DNA of 64,000 nt from Flectobacillus rivi (GTDB lineage: Bacteria; Bacteroidota; Bacteroidia; Cytophagales; Spirosomataceae). The stretch is from NCBI RefSeq assembly GCF_030056655.1, contig NZ_JASHIE010000001.1, positions 558,001-622,000 on the forward strand. Direction: 5' to 3'. The position numbers were made by a program, and so were the translations under genes. The notes beneath the pieces are model-generated. The model was not told the origin of the DNA and did not search any database. It saw only the letters and a program-made list of their open reading frames with translations. This document shows, piece after piece, positions 36,788 to 45,739 of the stretch. Positions within the stretch are counted from its first letter, which is position 1; each line of letters begins with the position of its first letter.

Positions 36788-36815
36788 CCGAAATCAGAAA
36801 TCCCAAATCCGCAAT
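36788..36815. repeat. 7-nt-periodic repeat (ATTTCGG family, reverse)
   Basis: Four heptamers: CCGAAAT, CAGAAAT, CCCAAAT, CCGCAAT, the reverse complement of the GATTTCG/GATTTGG family. It lies between the convergent AraC and SDR genes. It is enclosed by a 9-bp inverted repeat, CGAAGGATT (36750-36758) with AATCCTTCG (36823-36831). Confidence 0.7.
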
Positions 36816-36868
36816 AGTTTGAAATCCTTCGCACACTAGTTACTTACAATTTTATTTTGCATTAATAC

Positions 36869-37819
36869 CTATGATTGGTATCCTTTCCATGACAATGCCG
36901 TTTTTATTGCCTCCTCCAACGGAGTTTCTTTAAATTCAGGGAAAAGTCTTCTCAACTTATCATCATTCAATACCACTGTATTTTCATAGAGATAGGTCAT
37001 TTCCTTAATCTCTTTTAGGACAGGAATAAAAATAGCCAACAAATTTATCATCCATTTTGACATTAATTGATATTTGGCTGGCTGTCCAGCTTGCTCAGCA
37101 ATTTTGGCAAATAGTGTTCGCATAGATGCGTGTACTTGCCCTCCGTAATTATATACTGACACCTCCTCTACCTGCTTAATCTTCATTAATTCAACCATGA
37201 TTTTGGCAGCATCTGGCGTATAAACCGTCTGGTGAGGAATATCCATATTGCACAACCAACGCATAGGCTTACCCTTGAGAGCATTCGCAAAAATGGGACG
37301 AACACCTTCATTCATTACATTGGGACCCCAAAAGTCTGGAAGACGCACAATGAGTAATTTGCATAGGTTATTTTGCGCGGCAGTACGCATCATGGCTTCT
37401 AATTCTACGCGAATTTGACCTTTTACAGCACAAGGGTTTTCTGGACTTTCCTCCATAATTGGAGTCTGAATCAATCCATAATTGTAGATATTACCAGGGA
37501 AAATAATTTGAGCTTTATTTAAGCTGGCTGCTTCGATAACATTTTGTGTAGCCTGTTGCATATTACCCTTCCACGCTTCATAAGAATAATTAATTCCGTG
37601 GAATATCACCTTTTTATCTTGGGCAAGAGTTTTCAATAAAGCACCATTTTGTACATCTCCTTCTACAAATTCAATCAATGGCGTTTGATCAAAAATTTGT
37701 TGAGCTTTATGTATATCTCTAACCAACAAAGTTACAGGGATTTTTTGCGCTACAAGTTCCATGGTAAAAGCATATCCGATGCTTCCTGTTCCACCTAAAA
37801 TAAGAATATCTGAGTTCAT
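36869..37819 (-). CDS. NAD(P)-dependent epimerase/dehydratase-like SDR
   Basis: The 316-residue Rossmann-fold protein has the nucleotide motif G-G-T-G-S-I-G-Y near the N-terminus and the extended-SDR strand F-P-G-N-I-Y-N-Y-G. The catalytic Y-x-x-x-K is not evident: the Lys in C-A-V-K-G-Q-I-R has no Tyr four residues before it, so this may be an atypical SDR with altered or no redox activity. The hydrophobic K-W-M-I-N-L-L-A-I-F-I-P-V segment near 245-260 is family-typical. It is convergent with the AraC regulator. Confidence 0.82.
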   Translation of the reverse strand: MNSDILILGGTGSIGYAFTMELVAQKIPVTLLVRDIHKAQQIFDQTPLIEFVEGDVQNGALLKTLAQDKKVIFHGINYSYEAWKGNMQQATQNVIEAASLNKAQIIFPGNIYNYGLIQTPIMEESPENPCAVKGQIRVELEAMMRTAAQNNLCKLLIVRLPDFWGPNVMNEGVRPIFANALKGKPMRWLCNMDIPHQTVYTPDAAKIMVELMKIKQVEEVSVYNYGGQVHASMRTLFAKIAEQAGQPAKYQLMSKWMINLLAIFIPVLKEIKEMTYLYENTVVLNDDKLRRLFPEFKETPLEEAIKTALSWKGYQS

Positions 37820-37942
37820 AGTTTTGTTTGTTTTGATAGTACAAAATTGGCTCAGATAAGCATTCTTTTAGATGACTAAAAGCGAATGTCGATATGACAA
37901 AAAGCGAAAAATTAACTTAAATTCTCACTTCGCAGAATAAAC

Positions 37943-37978
37943 AAAAACGCCCCTTCACCGTAGCGAAGAGGCGTTTGA
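37943..37978 (-). terminator. Terminator of the susC1-susD1 operon
   Basis: A 12-bp stem, AAACGCCCCTTC with GAAGAGGCGTTT (one mismatch), is followed on the minus strand by TTTTTGTTTATT. It lies about 80 bp past the susD1 stop. Confidence 0.82.
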
Positions 37979-38026
37979 ATAAAAGCAATAAATGATTAAG
38001 TTGATTTGTATGAGCTTCAAACTTCT

Positions 38027-38054
38027 AAACTCAACGCTCACAACTCAGCACTCA
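38027..38054. repeat. 7-nt-periodic repeat (TGAGTTG family, reverse)
   Basis: Four heptamers: AAACTCA, ACGCTCA, CAACTCA, GCACTCA. Read on the minus strand they are TGAGTGC, TGAGTTG, TGAGCGT, TGAGTTT, related to the GAGTGAT repeat at 26529. It lies directly before the susD1 stop codon region at 38058. Confidence 0.7.
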
Positions 38055-38057
38055 ATC

Positions 38058-39692
38058 TTATTGTTTAGGGTTCTTGATTGGAGCACTACCAGCAGCAGCA
38101 GGGTTGTAAGCCAACTCATTGTCTGGTACATCCCAGTAATCTAAGTATCCGTAAGTAATAGACGCCTTTGTATTGATAGTTTTACCATCTTTAGAAATAA
38201 CCACTGCATTTTTGCGACCACTATCCAATACACCCCAACGACGTGCATCGTAGAATGCTAAACCACGGAATGCTAAAGCCACACGTCTTTCTTTACGAAG
38301 TTCTTCTTTTACTGTAGCCAAGTCTGTCGAAGCAAGAGCTGCCAAGCCAGCACCTTGGTAAGTACGAATATTATTGATGCTAGTAGCTGCACCAGCAATA
38401 TCGCCAGTGTACAATTTAGCTTCAGCTTTCATCAATTCGTTTTCTTCATAGCTACCCAACATGTATAACTCGGCCATACCAGCAGTACGGTTTGTATAAA
38501 CCATAACGCCAGCCAAACCATTACCGCCATCTTTGATACCCCAACGAGTGTTGAAAGCATTACCACGGTCAGAGTTACCAACCCAAACAGCAAATTGGTT
38601 GAAGTTATTAGCTAAACGCTTGTCACCAGCATTAAAATCTTGAATCAAACGTTCAGAGATTTTGAAGGTACCACCTGATGCGTTAGCACCTACACAACGA
38701 GCCGCTACAGAGTAACTCAATGGTGAGAAAATATCACCAGCAGTGTTAGTGTTACCAGCAAATACAGGGTCAGAAGAACCAACACCAGCGTTAGTCAATG
38801 TTAGAATTTGATTCCATTGAGCAGCAGTCATCGAAGCCACAGGCGTGTTTACGATGATATTACGTGCTTTCAAAGTGTTCAAGTTCTTGATAAACTGTGC
38901 TGTTGTAGGAACTACTCCTTTTCCTGTTTGGAAATAACTTGGAATCAAAGAACCCAATACTGATGAATAATCAGCGGTATTAGTGATTGCTCCTAATAAA
39001 GCAGCAGCTTTGTCGTAGTTAGCGTTAGACTCGTCAATGATTTTTTCCTTCGCTAGGTAATTTCCATTTGTCGAGCTTGAAGCATTATTAATCAAACCAG
39101 CATAGTAGATAGAACCGATACGAGAATAAGCAAATCCTTTCCAAAGGTAAGCCCAAGCTTTAACAGTGTTCTTTTTCGTTGCAGCATCGCCAGAGAATGT
39201 TGTTTTTTCAACAACTTCCAAGATAGAGTTTGCAGCATTGTTCAAACCGTACATCAAAGCCCACTCATGGAAACCAGGGTTACCTCCTTGCTGAGCATTT
39301 ACGTTAATATTACGAAGCAACGTAATTTGCTGGCTCGGAGAGTTAGGGTTTGCTACAACTGAGCCGTCATCCAAAGTTACTGAGTTTGGTGCCGACAAGT
39401 TGTTCATGTAAGTGTTAGCAGCTTCAGCAGCTACTACATCACCCATCATTTCATGAAAACCTACAACGCCATTGTAGAAAGCTCCTACAACGCCATCATA
39501 GTATTTGTCACCAGATGAAGTGAAACCATTAATATAGATTGCACCTTGAGCCAAACCAATCACCCCAGATTCTGTTGCAGCACTGGCAGGTGTTGGTTGG
39601 TTAGGGTTTTGAATATCGAGTTGGTCTTTGCACGACATCATCATACTACCCATGAGTAGTACCGAGAGTGCAGTAATTTTTATCTTTTTCAT
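38058..39692 (-). CDS. SusD/RagB-family outer-membrane lipoprotein
   Basis: The 544-residue protein has a lipoprotein signal ending in M-M-M-S-C, with Cys21 lipidated. The SusD core follows, with C-terminal N-E-L-M-K-A-E-A-K-L-Y-T-G-D and R-K-E-R-R-V-A-L-A-F-R-G-L-A-F-Y-D-A-R-R-W-G, the standard SusD/RagB ending. It forms the surface lid over the SusC1 TonB-dependent channel encoded 82 bp upstream and binds the nutrient. The substrate is not evident, as no glycoside hydrolase lies nearby. Confidence 0.94.
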   Translation of the reverse strand: MKKIKITALSVLLMGSMMMSCKDQLDIQNPNQPTPASAATESGVIGLAQGAIYINGFTSSGDKYYDGVVGAFYNGVVGFHEMMGDVVAAEAANTYMNNLSAPNSVTLDDGSVVANPNSPSQQITLLRNINVNAQQGGNPGFHEWALMYGLNNAANSILEVVEKTTFSGDAATKKNTVKAWAYLWKGFAYSRIGSIYYAGLINNASSSTNGNYLAKEKIIDESNANYDKAAALLGAITNTADYSSVLGSLIPSYFQTGKGVVPTTAQFIKNLNTLKARNIIVNTPVASMTAAQWNQILTLTNAGVGSSDPVFAGNTNTAGDIFSPLSYSVAARCVGANASGGTFKISERLIQDFNAGDKRLANNFNQFAVWVGNSDRGNAFNTRWGIKDGGNGLAGVMVYTNRTAGMAELYMLGSYEENELMKAEAKLYTGDIAGAATSINNIRTYQGAGLAALASTDLATVKEELRKERRVALAFRGLAFYDARRWGVLDSGRKNAVVISKDGKTINTKASITYGYLDYWDVPDNELAYNPAAAGSAPIKNPKQ

Positions 39693-39774
39693 TCCTTGTG
39701 TCGTTTAAACTGAATACTTATTTCTGAAAATGAAGACTAAAAATAGCGTCTTCTATTGGAGAAAATTTGGCTGA

Positions 39775-42700
39775 CTAGAAACCGATATTCAAACCAACTT
39801 GGTAAGAACGAAGGTTAGGCATAGTGTTGTGGTCTGTACCTCTATCCCAAGCAGAACCGTTTGAACCAGAAGAAATCTCTGGATCCATACCAGTGTATTT
39901 AGTGATAGTAGCCAAGTTACGACCAGTCATTACCAATTGTAGTTTTCTGAAACCTTTAATACCGAATGCTTTTACTAAGTCAACAGCAACAGAAAGGTTA
40001 CGCAAACGAGCGAATGAAGCATCTTCGTAGAAATAGTTTTTCGTACCGTTACGAGAAACCTCAGCATAAACACCACGATAGAATGCAGACCATGCGCCAG
40101 TTTGTCCATTGATAGTAATTGGCACTTGGTAATCAGCGTGAATACCATCACGGTACATCCATTCTTTCGTTTGGTTGTACAAGTGTGAGCCATATACCCA
40201 GTCAACTTGGAAGTTGAAATTAACGATACCTTTCCAGCTAAAGTCATTAATAAACGACATATTGAATTTAGGGTTAGGATCACCAAAAGCGAATTGTTTT
40301 GTTGAGAAATACGGTGCTTTTGTAGTTTTGTTTACTACCCAACCATTACTTGCTACTTCATAATTACCACGGTTTGCTTCTGCAATTGCGAAAGTTCCGT
40401 CTGGCAATTTTTCATCTAAACTATGGATACCAAAGAAACCATACAACTGACCGATTTTTTCACCAGCTTTCAATACATAACCTGTCGAACCAGCAGCAGA
40501 AGTAATAACCACCTCAGCACCACCACGTACAGCTGTAATTTCAGAAGATTGCTTACCGAAGTTGGTAGTGAAGTTCCATGAGAAATCACTGTTCTTGAAG
40601 ATAGAAGCGTTCAATGAGAATTGGAAACCATGTGATGCTAAAGAGAATGCGTTATCTTTCAAAGTACCCACCCCTGTTGATGGAGCAGCATCAATGTTAT
40701 AAATCGCATTGTCTGTACTTCTTTTCCAGTAACTAGCGTTGATAGACAAATCATTCATCCAAGGTGTACCTTTTGCTAATGATAGGCCAATATCTGTACC
40801 AATCTCAAGTTCTTTCGAAACCTCTACGTTCAAGCCTGGGTTAGACTGTGATAATGGGAAATAGAAAGAGTTACTTGTACCGATTGTTTTAGTATTCAAA
40901 GTTACATAACGGTCAAATTGGTTTGGTTGGATACCAGCCTCTCCATACGCTGCACGAAGTTTGAATTCTTCAATAGTACTTGCCACTTTAGAATCTTTCC
41001 AGAAATCAAATGCTGAAAGGCGAACATAACCATCACCACGAGGGAAAGTAAATGGTGTTGAAGCAGCACCAAACGCAGAAGAGTAGTCAGTACGGAAACC
41101 ACCAGAGATACCTGCTACTTCGCCGTAATCAACACGTTGGTTTACTAAATAACCATACGTAACGAATGGGATTTTGTAATCACTAGCGATACGGTTTGTA
41201 GGAGTCTGTGACGCGTTAAATGGCGTGTACGTAGGCAAGCCTAAACCATAAGTAACATATTCTTTGTAATAACGATCTCTCCAGTCAAATGATACTTGCG
41301 TTGAAGTACGAATTGGCAAACTCAAACCAAAATCTTTTTGGAAATCAGTTTTAAAATAAGCTGATGCCAAGAAGTTTTGGAAGGTTGTATTATAAGTATA
41401 GTTATCTAATTCACCTGAACCATCTGTACCATAATTACTGTAGAAAAACTGTTGATCTACAGCATTTTTATTTCCGTTTTGATTTAGGTAAGTATAGATA
41501 TTTTCTTGATGCTGATAGTTGATACCATATTTAGCATCTAATTCTACAAATTTTGGAAACTGATAGTTCAAAGAGAAATTTTGAACTACATCAACCTTAT
41601 TAATCAATGAAGAAGTATATTGATTCACAAAGTTAGGGTTCGCACCGTTTACCCCTACAGCATCACCAAAATACACAGGATAGTTTCCATCAGTATCTTT
41701 GAAATCGTAATTAGCAAATGGACGAGAGTTGAATACTGAGTAGATGATACTTCTACCTGTTGCGTCATTAATCGTATTTTTTGTATAAATCAACTGAGTA
41801 ATTGAACGCAATTTCAAGCCTTTAGCCAATTCTGTACCGATATTTGACGTAAAGTTTGTTCTACCAAGACCACCCAAGTTTTTGAAGTTAGTTTCTTGTT
41901 GAGCGTGTGACAATGACATACTGAAATCACTCTTTGCTGTACCGCCTGCAATTGACACCGAATGTTGGTGGTTAGTTGAAGGTTGGAAGAACATCGAGAA
42001 GTGATCGTAATACTGCAAGTTTTTGTCGTAAGGCTTGTTGATTTGAACAGTTGGGTCAGTCGAGTTCCAAATAACGTTTTCTGAATAAGAACCGTAAGTA
42101 GGATCCAATGTCAATGGTTTACCAGAACCTCCAACAACTTCATTGTTAGCGTTTGTCACAAAACCATGCATATTAGCTTTTTTCAAACCACCCACGTTCA
42201 AATATTCAGAACGGATTACGCTAGAAGATACGTCGATAGTCAATTGACCATTTTTACCTTTTTTCGTAAACAACTGAATAACACCGTTTGCACCTTGCGC
42301 ACCATAAATTGTAGCAGCAGCAGCACCTTGAACAACTTCAACACGGTCGATGGTATTCAAATCGATTGAGTTTAAGTCAGTAGTACCTAATTGGATACCA
42401 TCCAACAAAATCATTGGAGTAGTACCACGGTTGATCGTGTTAATACCACGCAATAAGATGTTTACTGGCTGACCTGGCATACCATTACCAGAAGTGATTT
42501 GAGCACCTGCAATTTTACCAACCAAAGCTTGGTCGATAGATGCTGATGGTACTGATGGTAAATTTTTAGCACTTACAGACTGTACGTCAATAGCCAATTT
42601 TCTTTTGTCTACCGCAGCACCTGTACCCGTTACCACAACTTCAGAAAGTTGTTTTGCATCCACAGCCAATTTTACGTCAATAACCGAACGGTTACCAATC

Positions 42701-42951
42701 GCTACATCTTGACTTGCCATACCTACAAAAGAGAATGAAAGTGTACCACTTGAAGGCACTGAGATAGAGTAAACTCCATTTGCATCAGTTTGGGTACCTT
42801 TAGCTGTTCCTTTGAGTTGAACAGTTACTCCAGGAAGACTAGAACCGTCTTCAGCAGATGTCACCTTTCCTGTTACTTTGCGGTCTTGTGCCATAATAAG
42901 GACACTAGAAAGCATAGTCAACAAGAAAGTCATTAATAGACTTTTTCTCAT
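39775..42951 (-). CDS. SusC/RagA-family TonB-dependent receptor (copy 1)
   Basis: The 1058-residue outer-membrane protein has a Sec signal (ending V-L-I-M-A-Q) and a carboxypeptidase-regulatory-like domain (about 22-110, K-V-T-G-K-V-T-S-A-E-D-G). A TonB box-like S-E-V-V-V-T-G-T-G-A follows, then the plug with A-A-A-T-I-Y-G-A-Q-G-A-N-G-V-I-Q-L-F-T and a large 22-strand-type barrel ending N-L-R-S-Y-Q-V-G-L-N-I-G-F. It imports ligands captured by the SusD1 lipoprotein downstream, powered by TonB. A promoter candidate lies at 42999-43029. Confidence 0.95.
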   Translation of the reverse strand: MRKSLLMTFLLTMLSSVLIMAQDRKVTGKVTSAEDGSSLPGVTVQLKGTAKGTQTDANGVYSISVPSSGTLSFSFVGMASQDVAIGNRSVIDVKLAVDAKQLSEVVVTGTGAAVDKRKLAIDVQSVSAKNLPSVPSASIDQALVGKIAGAQITSGNGMPGQPVNILLRGINTINRGTTPMILLDGIQLGTTDLNSIDLNTIDRVEVVQGAAAATIYGAQGANGVIQLFTKKGKNGQLTIDVSSSVIRSEYLNVGGLKKANMHGFVTNANNEVVGGSGKPLTLDPTYGSYSENVIWNSTDPTVQINKPYDKNLQYYDHFSMFFQPSTNHQHSVSIAGGTAKSDFSMSLSHAQQETNFKNLGGLGRTNFTSNIGTELAKGLKLRSITQLIYTKNTINDATGRSIIYSVFNSRPFANYDFKDTDGNYPVYFGDAVGVNGANPNFVNQYTSSLINKVDVVQNFSLNYQFPKFVELDAKYGINYQHQENIYTYLNQNGNKNAVDQQFFYSNYGTDGSGELDNYTYNTTFQNFLASAYFKTDFQKDFGLSLPIRTSTQVSFDWRDRYYKEYVTYGLGLPTYTPFNASQTPTNRIASDYKIPFVTYGYLVNQRVDYGEVAGISGGFRTDYSSAFGAASTPFTFPRGDGYVRLSAFDFWKDSKVASTIEEFKLRAAYGEAGIQPNQFDRYVTLNTKTIGTSNSFYFPLSQSNPGLNVEVSKELEIGTDIGLSLAKGTPWMNDLSINASYWKRSTDNAIYNIDAAPSTGVGTLKDNAFSLASHGFQFSLNASIFKNSDFSWNFTTNFGKQSSEITAVRGGAEVVITSAAGSTGYVLKAGEKIGQLYGFFGIHSLDEKLPDGTFAIAEANRGNYEVASNGWVVNKTTKAPYFSTKQFAFGDPNPKFNMSFINDFSWKGIVNFNFQVDWVYGSHLYNQTKEWMYRDGIHADYQVPITINGQTGAWSAFYRGVYAEVSRNGTKNYFYEDASFARLRNLSVAVDLVKAFGIKGFRKLQLVMTGRNLATITKYTGMDPEISSGSNGSAWDRGTDHNTMPNLRSYQVGLNIGF

Positions 42952-42998
42952 GAACTAATTTAGTTAAGGTTGATAATATTTGTTAAGGTTATTTGTGC

Positions 42999-43029
42999 CA
43001 AATTATAAAATTATCAAGAAACTCACAAT
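42999..43029 (-). promoter_or_regulatory. Promoter of susC1
   Basis: On the minus strand an ATTG (43026-43029) is followed 18 bp later by TATAATTTG (42999-43007), about 50 bp before the susC1 ATG. This closely resembles the Bacteroidota -33 TTTG / -7 TAnnTTTG promoter, and the same TATAATTTG recurs before susC2. The rest of the gap 42952-43441 is AT-rich without an ORF. Confidence 0.6.
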
Positions 43030-43390
43030 AGGATTTCAAAATGATATTTTGCATTTTTTCAAAATTACCTTCGTTTTTTCCTTAAAATCTACCAATTAGC
43101 CAATTTTATTCCTGTGTATTTTAATGCGTTAGTACCTAATTTTTTCTATATACGATTCAAATTCAAGCATTTTTATAAGTATTAATTACTATAAAATATA
43201 CCACTTAAGTAGTCTAATAACCGTTTAAAAAAAATTCTAATCAAATCTTAATTTTTTTTAAAAGTGTAGACTTGTATAGTCATTTTTAGCATCTATATTA
43301 TGCTAAATCAAATATACATTTTCTCAAAATTGAACATTTCCAATGTAAGACCATTCATTTCAAACGCTCGTTTGAGATAGCCCATAAAAC

Positions 43391-43420
43391 AAAAAACCGA
43401 GCCCAAAATAGGCTCGGTTT
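43391..43420 (-). terminator. Terminator of the susC2-susD2-lipoprotein operon
   Basis: A perfect 10-bp stem, AAACCGAGCC with GGCTCGGTTT, has a 7-nt loop. On the minus strand TTTTTTGTTTT follows. It begins about 20 bp past the stop of the lipoprotein gene. Confidence 0.92.
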
Positions 43421-43441
43421 TAGGTACAATTCAATTGTCAG

Positions 43442-44017
43442 TTATTGAATCACGTTTACTTTGTAAAAAAATGGTGAACTATAAAAAGCTCCACCTGTAA
43501 TATTGGGTCCAGTGTTTGTATTAGTATATGATTGGCCATTAGTAAGCTTCATAGTACCTGTAATCTCAAAGCTATCTCCTACTGATATATCGCTTGCCGT
43601 AAGTTTGGTTGCTGACAACGCTTCGGCTGCCGTAATAGCAATCGTAGCACGTGGATAACCAGAAGTTGGGTCTTTCGTAAAACTTGAAGCAGCAATGCTC
43701 TTCAAAGTTAATTGTGCCGTAGTCTTAGTACCATTAGCAGGCGTTGCATCCACAAATTTGATTACCAAGTCATAAGATGAAAACAAGGCTCCAAAGTTAG
43801 GGGTAACAGCCTCTGCCAAAAACTCCATTTTACTAGTAGTTATGGCTGATACTTTGTATGTAAACGAGCTTGAACTTACCGGATACGGAGACACTGTACG
43901 AATGTATCCTCCTGTTTCTAAGGCATTCAAGTCGATAGGCTCAATCATTTCGGTTTTGCAAGCTCCTACCAGAAGCCCCAAAACCAACAAAATTGAATAT
44001 ATCTTTAAATGTTTCAT
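43442..44017 (-). CDS. Lipoprotein of the second SusCD operon
   Basis: The 191-residue product has a lipobox L-V-G-A-C (Cys20). Its beta-strand-rich body has S-F-T-Y-K-V-S-A-I-T-T-S-K-M-E-F and a C-terminal F-F-Y-K-V-N-V-I-Q. No family is recognised; an Ig-like or SusE-type surface lipoprotein is a possibility. It is the third gene after SusC2 and SusD2 with a 33-bp gap and its own terminator, so it is likely an accessory ligand-binding protein of that uptake system. Confidence 0.75.
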   Translation of the reverse strand: MKHLKIYSILLVLGLLVGACKTEMIEPIDLNALETGGYIRTVSPYPVSSSSFTYKVSAITTSKMEFLAEAVTPNFGALFSSYDLVIKFVDATPANGTKTTAQLTLKSIAASSFTKDPTSGYPRATIAITAAEALSATKLTASDISVGDSFEITGTMKLTNGQSYTNTNTGPNITGGAFYSSPFFYKVNVIQ

Positions 44018-44050
44018 TGTATCAATTGTTAAACTTTAAAAAATTATCGC

Positions 44051-45691
44051 CTATTTGAATAAACTCGCAGGATTATTATCCCAGAACACAGGCAAAGTCA
44101 TATTGGCTTTTTGTTTGGCATTGACATTTCTACTCACAAACGCCGTTGGATAGTAGAATGAACGAATGAACGGTCCTGGATTAGGGTCAAGTGCTGGTTG
44201 CAAATTGAGTGGCATACCCGTACGACGATATAAGTTGTAAGCCTCTATTCCATTACCGTACAAAGCAAACCAATATTCTGTTGCAATCACGTTGAGTTTA
44301 GCCGAGCTTGTTGTAGCACTATCATAGGCAGCAAGCACTGCTTGTACATAGTTATTTACTTGGTCAGCCCACACAATGTTATTACTGGTTTCAAATGCAG
44401 TGATTTTGCTCGACTCAGCCGATGCCAACATAAACGCACGAACATCCGCCATTGATTTACGTAATCCAGATTCTAACAAAGCTCTTGCATCGCCAGTAGT
44501 ACCTAAAGTCAAAGCCGATTCGGCCAACATAAAATCGGTGAAAGACGACATCAATATAGGCTGAATCCCTGCTCCTGCCGCTCCTGCTACAAGAGATACA
44601 GGTCTGCCCGCATCATTGTCATATAATCCCCCCGCAGGATATAACCCCCAAGCGGTTCTTTTCAAACCATCGGGTGGAATACCTTCGTTACTTAGGTGGT
44701 CACGTCCCCAATAACCAACATTTGTTGGTAAACAGTAGTAATCAGTAGCAGCGTAGTGATTAGGTTTCTGATTGGTAATACAACGGATTTCGTTCACGTC
44801 TTTTGAATTAACCGTTACCTGACGATAAAAATAGGCTCTAATACGAGGGTCTTTTTTATCATACATCAAACCCATATAAGCATTTGATTGGTAATCGCCT
44901 CCGCCTGTTGGTGAATATTGACCAGCATAACGTGGGTGACGGTTATCAGGGTTTACCTGAGTTGTTCCATACTTAAAAGTTAAGTTTTGAGTAGTTGTCG
45001 AAATCAATTTGTTTCCTGCAATCAAGGTATTAATTCCTGTTTTTGAACCTGCAGCATCTATCAATTTTCTATTCAAATAGATTTTCAGTTTCAAAGTATT
45101 CGCAGCACGAATCCAGTTATCAATTGTTCCACCATAATAAAGATCCACAGTCAAACCTGATTTTGACTTGGCATTAAGGTTTTCGATAGCCTTATCCAAA
45201 TCTGCTAATGCAACTGTGTACAAAGTTGCACCCCCATCTACTTTTGGGTTAAAATTAGCGGGATCAAGTGCTTCGGTATAAGGAACATCGCCAAAAATAT
45301 CTACGAAGTTCATCAATACAGACGCTCTCAATATACGTCCTACGCCTGCATGAACAAAAAACTCTCCTTGCTCTGCTAAAGGAATCAGCGTTTTAATATC
45401 ATTCAAAATTCCAGCGTAAGCGTTGGTCCAAGCTCCGTCCATACCTCCTGGCGTTACAGCATTATCATAAATGGCTGCACCAGCGTTGAGCATACGAGTA
45501 AGGCGCATTCCTGGGTCGCCCACTTGGTTGAAGTGAGTAGCATAACTCACTTGAATTTGACTAGCCAAATAGTTAATATCTGTATTATTGGTAGTCACAG
45601 CGTTGGGGTTGTCTAATAAGTCGAGCTTACACGAGCTTATGACTATCGACATCAACGCGAGCCATAAAAAATGTATTTTCTTTATCATCAT
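44051..45691 (-). CDS. SusD-like outer-membrane lipoprotein (SusD-like_2 type)
   Basis: The 546-residue protein has lipobox V-I-S-S-C (Cys21). Its body matches the SusD-like_2 branch (PF12771-like), with N-P-N-A-V-T-T-N near the start and many G-D-P-G-M-R-L-T-R and F-M-L-A-E-S-A-L-T-L segments. The second residue is also Met, so the start may be at 45688. It is the partner of SusC2 encoded 48 bp upstream. It differs clearly from SusD1, so the two loci are not recent duplicates. Confidence 0.9.
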   Translation of the reverse strand: MMIKKIHFLWLALMSIVISSCKLDLLDNPNAVTTNNTDINYLASQIQVSYATHFNQVGDPGMRLTRMLNAGAAIYDNAVTPGGMDGAWTNAYAGILNDIKTLIPLAEQGEFFVHAGVGRILRASVLMNFVDIFGDVPYTEALDPANFNPKVDGGATLYTVALADLDKAIENLNAKSKSGLTVDLYYGGTIDNWIRAANTLKLKIYLNRKLIDAAGSKTGINTLIAGNKLISTTTQNLTFKYGTTQVNPDNRHPRYAGQYSPTGGGDYQSNAYMGLMYDKKDPRIRAYFYRQVTVNSKDVNEIRCITNQKPNHYAATDYYCLPTNVGYWGRDHLSNEGIPPDGLKRTAWGLYPAGGLYDNDAGRPVSLVAGAAGAGIQPILMSSFTDFMLAESALTLGTTGDARALLESGLRKSMADVRAFMLASAESSKITAFETSNNIVWADQVNNYVQAVLAAYDSATTSSAKLNVIATEYWFALYGNGIEAYNLYRRTGMPLNLQPALDPNPGPFIRSFYYPTAFVSRNVNAKQKANMTLPVFWDNNPASLFK

Positions 45692-45739
45692 CTAATCAGA
45701 TTTAAAGTAATTTCTACACCAAATTTCTGTGTAAGAATA

